Both the position numbers and the translations under genes were made by a program. This document shows, one piece after another, positions 56,484-64,000 of a stretch of DNA of 64,000 nucleotides. Origin of the DNA: Venturia oleaginea (lineage: Eukaryota > Ascomycota > Dothideomycetes > Venturiales > Venturiaceae); assembly GCA_013176395.1 (NCBI GenBank), contig JABMLP010000013.1, positions 1,364,001 through 1,428,000 of the forward strand, in the 5' to 3' direction. The notes beneath the pieces were generated by a model, which worked only from the letters and a program-made list of their open reading frames with translations, was not told the DNA's origin and searched no databases. Position 1 is the first letter of the stretch, and each line of letters opens with the position of its first letter.

Positions 56484-57961
56484 TCACTTCAAAGCCATCC
56501 ACCATGCCCCACCGAATAACAGAACAAGAATCAATGTCGTCAAAATTCCAGCACCAGCACGATCACCTCCCGTGATGGCGTTATATGTTGATGGGTTGTC
56601 GTTAGAGTTCGATCCAGCCGCATTGTTCCCCTTCGATGTCCCTCCACTGCTGTTCGTGACTGGTCCCGCAACTTGGTCGATGAGATTACTCTGTATCACC
56701 TCAAGCGCAGACATTTGTTCCCCAACACCCATGGAACCATCACTCGTCCCAAGTGTCCATTTCAAGCCACATTGATTCTGGTCGGCTCCAGCTGTACAAG
56801 AAGCGGCAGCACCTTTAGCAGATGCTCTTAGATAAGCCATAATGGGGTCGTGAGCAAATGGTGCGACCTTGGTAGAGGCAGCCATCCAGCGTGCGAGATA
56901 GGCCTTGAAAGAACGTTGATCAACATCACACTTGCCGTTGTCCTCACATGCCACCTCCTTCATGATTTGGTTCTCGAAGAAGACATCGAGTCCCTTTATG
57001 ATGCCTTCTACCCGTCCTTTCCACTTCGCCTGGTCAGCGCTACCTTCCGCGGACTTTGACCACTGTTAGCAGATATTCGAATCATGTTACATTAGAGTGT
57101 TAACTCACCACATTGTACATGGTCGCGGCACCCAGTAAGTAGACTCCGGCATTGTATGTCCATTGTATGTGATTAAGCTGAGTGCAATTGATGGTATCAT
57201 CCGTTCCATCGAAGAAATGGTAATCGCTGCTCATGAGCCCGATAGCTTGCGTCCAGTCCCACATCTTGTTGGCATTCTCAAGGTAAGTTGTATTGCCTGT
57301 ATATCTCCCAAGGCGCGCTGCCAAGTTGAAAAAGCATCCGTTCGAGATTGTGTTTTTATAATTGTAACCGTTGTTGAAGGTGAAAATCTGCCATCTCAAG
57401 CCACCACCACATGTTGAGGGGTCCCATCTCGGCGCTTGTGTGTTAAAGACGGCCTGTGCAAGTGCCAGCCATTGAGGCTTGTCTGCTGGAGGGTTTGGGA
57501 AGTTGACTTCGGCTGCGGACATGGCGGCCAGGCCCCAGAAAGATTGATCGTCGTTTCCAAGTGTCTTTGTCTGATTGGGAGGCATGTAATCGGCATTTGG
57601 TCCCGTTTGAAACAACAATGCCTGGGTCGTGATCTCGTTGTATTCCGTGTTTCCAGTGTAATACCAGTAGTCTACCAACGAGCCGAACATGGCCCCCGCC
57701 TCCCACCAGTAGTACGGTGCCGGTAGATTGCCAGGTACATCGCCAGTCCTATTACCAGTGTAGTATGATACCATGCCATGAGCAATTGTCGAGGCTGCGG
57801 CCTTAAGAGTATCTAGAGGCAATGTTAGCTTCAATGACAGCTCGGGAGACACCAGGCAACGTACCAGGCTGAGTAACGTCTATCATAATAGCGGCCTGCG
57901 CAATTCCCGCACTTGCTATCAAGCTGCATAGCAGACTTGACGGTCTTTGTGAGAACTTCAT
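56484..57961 (-). CDS. GPI-anchored GH76 mannan endo-1,6-alpha-mannosidase (Dcw1/Dfg5 family)
   Basis: Exons 57961-57865, 57812-57109 and 57062-56484 encode 459 residues. A signal peptide ([20 protein letters not shown]) precedes [20 protein letters not shown]. The GH76 barrel is visible in [20 protein letters not shown], the catalytic pair [37 protein letters not shown], and [16 protein letters not shown]. The C-terminus has a Ser/Gly/Asn-rich stretch and a hydrophobic end ([20 protein letters not shown]), a GPI attachment signal. Proteins of this family link GPI-anchored mannoproteins to the wall glucan and are needed for normal growth and morphogenesis. Divergent from synaptobrevin. Confidence 0.94.
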
Positions 57962-59277
57962 TTTGATTTAGTTGTTTGCGACTCCGGGAGAAGAGGTTTC
58001 CGGCCAGGGGTGATTGATCGCGGTCAACGCCAGCGTCAACAATGCCAAAATATATTGAATATGGTCGATATTCAGATTGGGCCCTCCTCTTACTGATCGA
58101 TATGGCCAGGCGCAATTAGATATTACAAAAATCGGGGTTGCTGTGGCGTGGAGATGGAAAAACAAGGGGTTCAGAGGTCGCGGTTGTCGAATGATGGTAC
58201 AAAGTCCGGAAGGCGCTGGTGATTCGCGTGTCGAGATGCGAGTATTAGAGAAGTGTGTGGGTTGCTTGTTGAAGGGTCGAGAGCGACTGGCAGACTGGCA
58301 GAACGAGGGACGAGGGTTCGAGTTTGATTGTGTTCTTTGGTGATGAATCCGATGATGGCAAAGGAGGCCGGCGCCCAAGACAGAGGGCCTCACCCTAGCA
58401 ACAATGCGCTAAAAGTCCGGGGATGGGGCAATTGATTGCAGCAAGGCAAGGAGGGGGAAGAGGAAGCGCTTAAAGTTTGAAGATATATGAGGTGGTCGAT
58501 TGTAGATTTCTATCTACGGAGCACTCTCTGTTACTGTTGTTGTTGTTGTTGTTGTTGTTCCCAAGAGCAGCTCTTCTTTGACTTCAATTATCCTTTGTCA
58601 GATATAGCCAAGGATAGCGGTCCAGGAGAGACGGTGTTCGATGGTGGGATTGGCAAGGAGGCTATGGCTATGCTCCAAGCACACCGACTGCCAATCCCTC
58701 CTCGCGACGAGTTGTGTGTGTCAGTCGAGCGTCCTTCAATACCAAAAGCAAGTGCAATAGCATTCCTTCCTGAAACATTGTCGAGAACAGGAACGAGAAC
58801 GAGGATGAAAATGATATACAGTCCGCAAGCACTGGTATAATGACCATCCGGATGCTGCCTCTTGCCACTGCTCAGCCTCGCTCTTTATTGAGCGGCGATT
58901 GTTCCATCACCTCACGTGACACTCTGAAATAGTACTAGACGGAGCTAGAGCCAGAGGTTCAGCTTCCAGTTGTCGGCGCATCACCCATTCATCCTCAGAT
59001 TCTCCAACCACTTCTACCGCCTACAACATCACCAGCTCCAATCATCCCTCTCCCCACAACCGCCCAGCTCCCCGTTCAAGTTGTGCGCGTACACGCCCGT
59101 CACGCCCGAGAAGCCACTTCCAAACTATCTCCGTCTCAGGCCGCAACCTTAAACCACGCTACATCAACCACTCCCTTCAGTAACAACACCTGCATCCATC
59201 ACGAGCGATTATTCAACGACGCACCGCGCTCGTACTATCTCTACCTACTTATAAACAACAAAAACAACCCTCATACA
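57962..59277. other. Divergent promoter region GH76 gene / synaptobrevin
   Basis: 1.3 kb without a supported gene. An ORF at 58487-58840 gains length only from the TGT repeat inside it (a run of cysteines) and is rejected. The last 300 bp before synaptobrevin are C/A-rich, typical of a leader. Confidence 0.5.
58535..58559 (+). repeat. TGT trinucleotide microsatellite
   Basis: About eight TGT units without interruption, in the divergent promoter region. Confidence 0.9.
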
Positions 59278-60101
59278 ATGGCCGACCACAACAACACCCC
59301 ATATGACCCCTACATTCCATCAGGCAATGCCGCCGGCGGAGCTGCAGGCGCAGGCAACAATCGTACTGCTGCCCTTCAAGCTGTAAGTCACTATTATACT
59401 CTTTCACCTTTTTATTGGAAGCTGTCACTCTGGACACCAAATGGACAACCTTTTCGCACCGTGGAAGTCGTCGCTCTCACCACGTCAGCTCAATATGGCA
59501 ATCTTGGCACTTCCGGATCGCCCGCCGGTAATCTCTTTGTCCATGTACACATTACGTTCTTACTGAGAAGGTCAAATCTCATTACGGCGAGTACCACACC
59601 AGAAGGAATCATTGCAGATGGCGGCAATTGTTCCCGAACATTCTTGGTGCCTGATTATCGAACCATCGCAATTGTCGCAAAGGAAATGAATGGCATTCCG
59701 TACTATCGCACTGGAATCGTCAATACAAATGGATACAAACCTGGGCCGGGAAGACCTTACAGTGGCAACCAACATGATTGCTAATGTGTTTGACATAGGA
59801 AATCGATAGCACTGTCGGTATCATGCGCGACAACATCAACAAGGTTTCGGAACGTGGTGAACGCCTCGACTCTCTCCAAGACAAGACAGACAATCTCGCA
59901 GTTTCGGCTCAGGGCTTCCGAAGAGGTGCCAACCGAGTACGAAAGCAGATGTGGTGGAAGGACATGAAGATGCGGATGTGCATTATTGGAGGTGTTGCCA
60001 TTCTCCTCATCATCGTCATTGTTGTGCCGAGTAAGTGACAGCTGGTTCTGGGACAGCGATGCAACTGCTAATTGGGTTTAGTCGTCACGAGCAAGAAATG
60101 A
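59278..60101 (+). CDS. SNC1: v-SNARE synaptobrevin (Snc1/Snc2, VAMP)
   Basis: Exons 59278-59382, 59799-60030 and 60082-60101 encode 118 residues. The variable N-terminus ([20 protein letters not shown]) leads into the R-SNARE motif: [20 protein letters not shown], with the zero-layer arginine in [16 protein letters not shown], then [20 protein letters not shown]. The C-terminal membrane anchor is [18 protein letters not shown], ending IVTSKK. It pairs with plasma-membrane t-SNAREs in exocytosis and hyphal tip growth. Intron 1 is 416 bp, far longer than others here, and the frame of exon 1 stays open through 402 bp of it. Confidence 0.95.
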
Positions 60102-60882
60102 GCGAGTGATGTTCGAAATGCGTACTAATTTGACGTAGTGGGGGCACTCTCTCACAGCAAGCGTTAGCGGCCGACAATGGTAGTGATCAGGACGGAGTAG
60201 ATTTGGAGAAGCTTCATGATTATAGCGTTCCCTCATGCAAGCCCGCTGGCAGGAACCCCTCTTGCGGTTACGTTGACACGAATACTGAGAGACGTTCATG
60301 CTTTGCTGGATTGCTTATGTACCTTTGTAACATTTTCTGGGGATGGATGGATATCGATGCGAGCGATGGACGACCCCTTTGTGATTTTACTACTGATTCC
60401 CTCAAGACTTGGCGTTAATACGGACCGAAAATTAACAAAGACCTCATTGCACTGATGTTTGCCATGATAGCTCGTGATGGTGCAGTCCTTGAATGCGATG
60501 GCGAATGGCTCCACTTTCGATAGTCGAGGCCGCATGATGGAAAAGTTTTCTAGTCCACGGGTCTCAGCAACCCACATGTTCCCAGCCAGGGCGCTGAAGT
60601 TTTGTCAATTGCGCATGCCTGTCGAAAAGTTTTATCCCTGCCGATATGCTGCAAGTTGCGGGGTGCTAGAGTAGCAAATTTTCGGAGGTGGATTGTGCAT
60701 ATCCACATTAGTATTCCATCACCCCTCTCATGGACGAAGCGCGGGCTGTCCACCGCATCTCTTTCCTTGATTCCGCCTGTCGTTGTTGAGCTCTTAATAC
60801 CACCGCTCGAAGACGTTGCAGTTCCTGCGTCACCCAAGCAAACAAAGAATGAGGGAGCATTCATGAGCCATTGTTGATTGAT

Positions 60883-60889
60883 TGACTCA
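60883..60889 (+). promoter_or_regulatory. Gcn4/CPC1 site upstream of arg-6
   Basis: TGACTCA, the consensus site of the cross-pathway (general amino acid) control activator, 293 bp upstream of the arg-6 start. Arginine biosynthesis genes are standard targets of this regulator. Confidence 0.7.
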
Positions 60890-60974
60890 CGTAACATACT
60901 GGTATGTATTAGGTCGCGGCGCCAAATGCCTCACCCAATTGTCAAAGACAATACATCATCTTCAATTCCAGATC

Positions 60975-61032
60975 GATATCGATAGATTTCTGGAGACCGA
61001 TTTCAGAACATCGCCAGGAATTTATCGATATC
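60975..61032. repeat. Hairpin sequence in arg-6 promoter
   Basis: Left arm GATATCGATAGATTTCTGG (60975-60993) and right arm CCAGGAATTTATCGATATC (61014-61032) are inverted repeats with 17 of 19 matches and a 20-base loop. A related sequence lies in arg-6 intron 2. Confidence 0.75.
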
Positions 61033-61127
61033 CATGTTCAATTGAGAGACTTGAGAAAGGTGGACAGCGACCTGAAATGCTGGCCACCGCCGTTGGAAAC
61101 TTTGACTGACCTTCTATTTAGAGCTAA

Positions 61128-64000
<2,873 letters not shown>

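Noticed and set aside
58487..58840. 117-codon ORF containing eight cysteines in a row
   Set aside because: The cysteine run is a translated TGT microsatellite.
59383..59784. Coding extension of synaptobrevin exon 1
   Set aside because: It would remove the SNARE motif and membrane anchor; the spliced form gives an exact family match. Kept only as a finding.

Overview
The window is nuclear DNA of a filamentous ascomycete. The evidence is short introns with GTRNGT donors, CTAAC/CTGAC branch points and YAG acceptors, fungus-only families (Zn2Cys6 regulator, GH76, Urc1, Arg5,6 fusion), an RpdA-type deacetylase with a long tail, and a Fot1/pogo transposon. The proteins look most like Leotiomycetes, but this is an inference from memory without any search. 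All exon borders were read by eye and checked for frame.

1-12 kb is a housekeeping block: E2 enzyme Cdc34 (cut by the window edge), histone deacetylase RpdA/Rpd3, proteasome deubiquitinase Rpn11 (divergent from rpdA), TRAPP subunit Trs33, CCAAT-binding subunit Hap5/HapE, and cytosolic malate dehydrogenase. 12-23 kb holds a GPI-type cysteine-rich surface protein, a small secreted protein, elongation factor Elf1, the GTP-cyclohydrolase-II-like Urc1 of uracil catabolism, and a conserved small serine-rich protein. Between them lie 1-2 kb stretches with no gene.

23-35 kb carries peroxisomal malate synthase, a secreted two-domain fasciclin protein with a histidine-rich linker, glutamate decarboxylase, an S1/P1 nuclease and a Zn2Cys6 regulator. 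35-44 kb is the accessory part of the window: a decayed gene, a secreted HNH nuclease, two decayed copies of one fungal family, a 0.68-kb inverted-repeat element, a Fot1/pogo transposon with both terminal repeats and a TA duplication but a broken transposase, and, 340 bp beyond it, a new two-exon cysteine-rich secreted protein (effector candidate).

44-64 kb returns to conserved genes: a sucrose/alpha-glucoside transporter, endosomal Na+/H+ exchanger Nhx1, a 1,100-residue protein with an F-box-like region and a UBA domain, a GPI-anchored GH76 mannanase (Dcw1/Dfg5), the v-SNARE synaptobrevin, and the bifunctional arginine gene arg-6 (ARG5,6), which runs off the end. arg-6 has a perfect Gcn4/CPC1 site upstream and an unusual ATCGATATCGAT hairpin sequence in its promoter and again in intron 2, with a related perfect palindrome in intron 1.

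No tRNA, rRNA or CRISPR was seen. The most interesting items are the arg-6 hairpins, the transposon-adjacent effector candidate, the inverted-repeat element, and the F-box-like/UBA protein.
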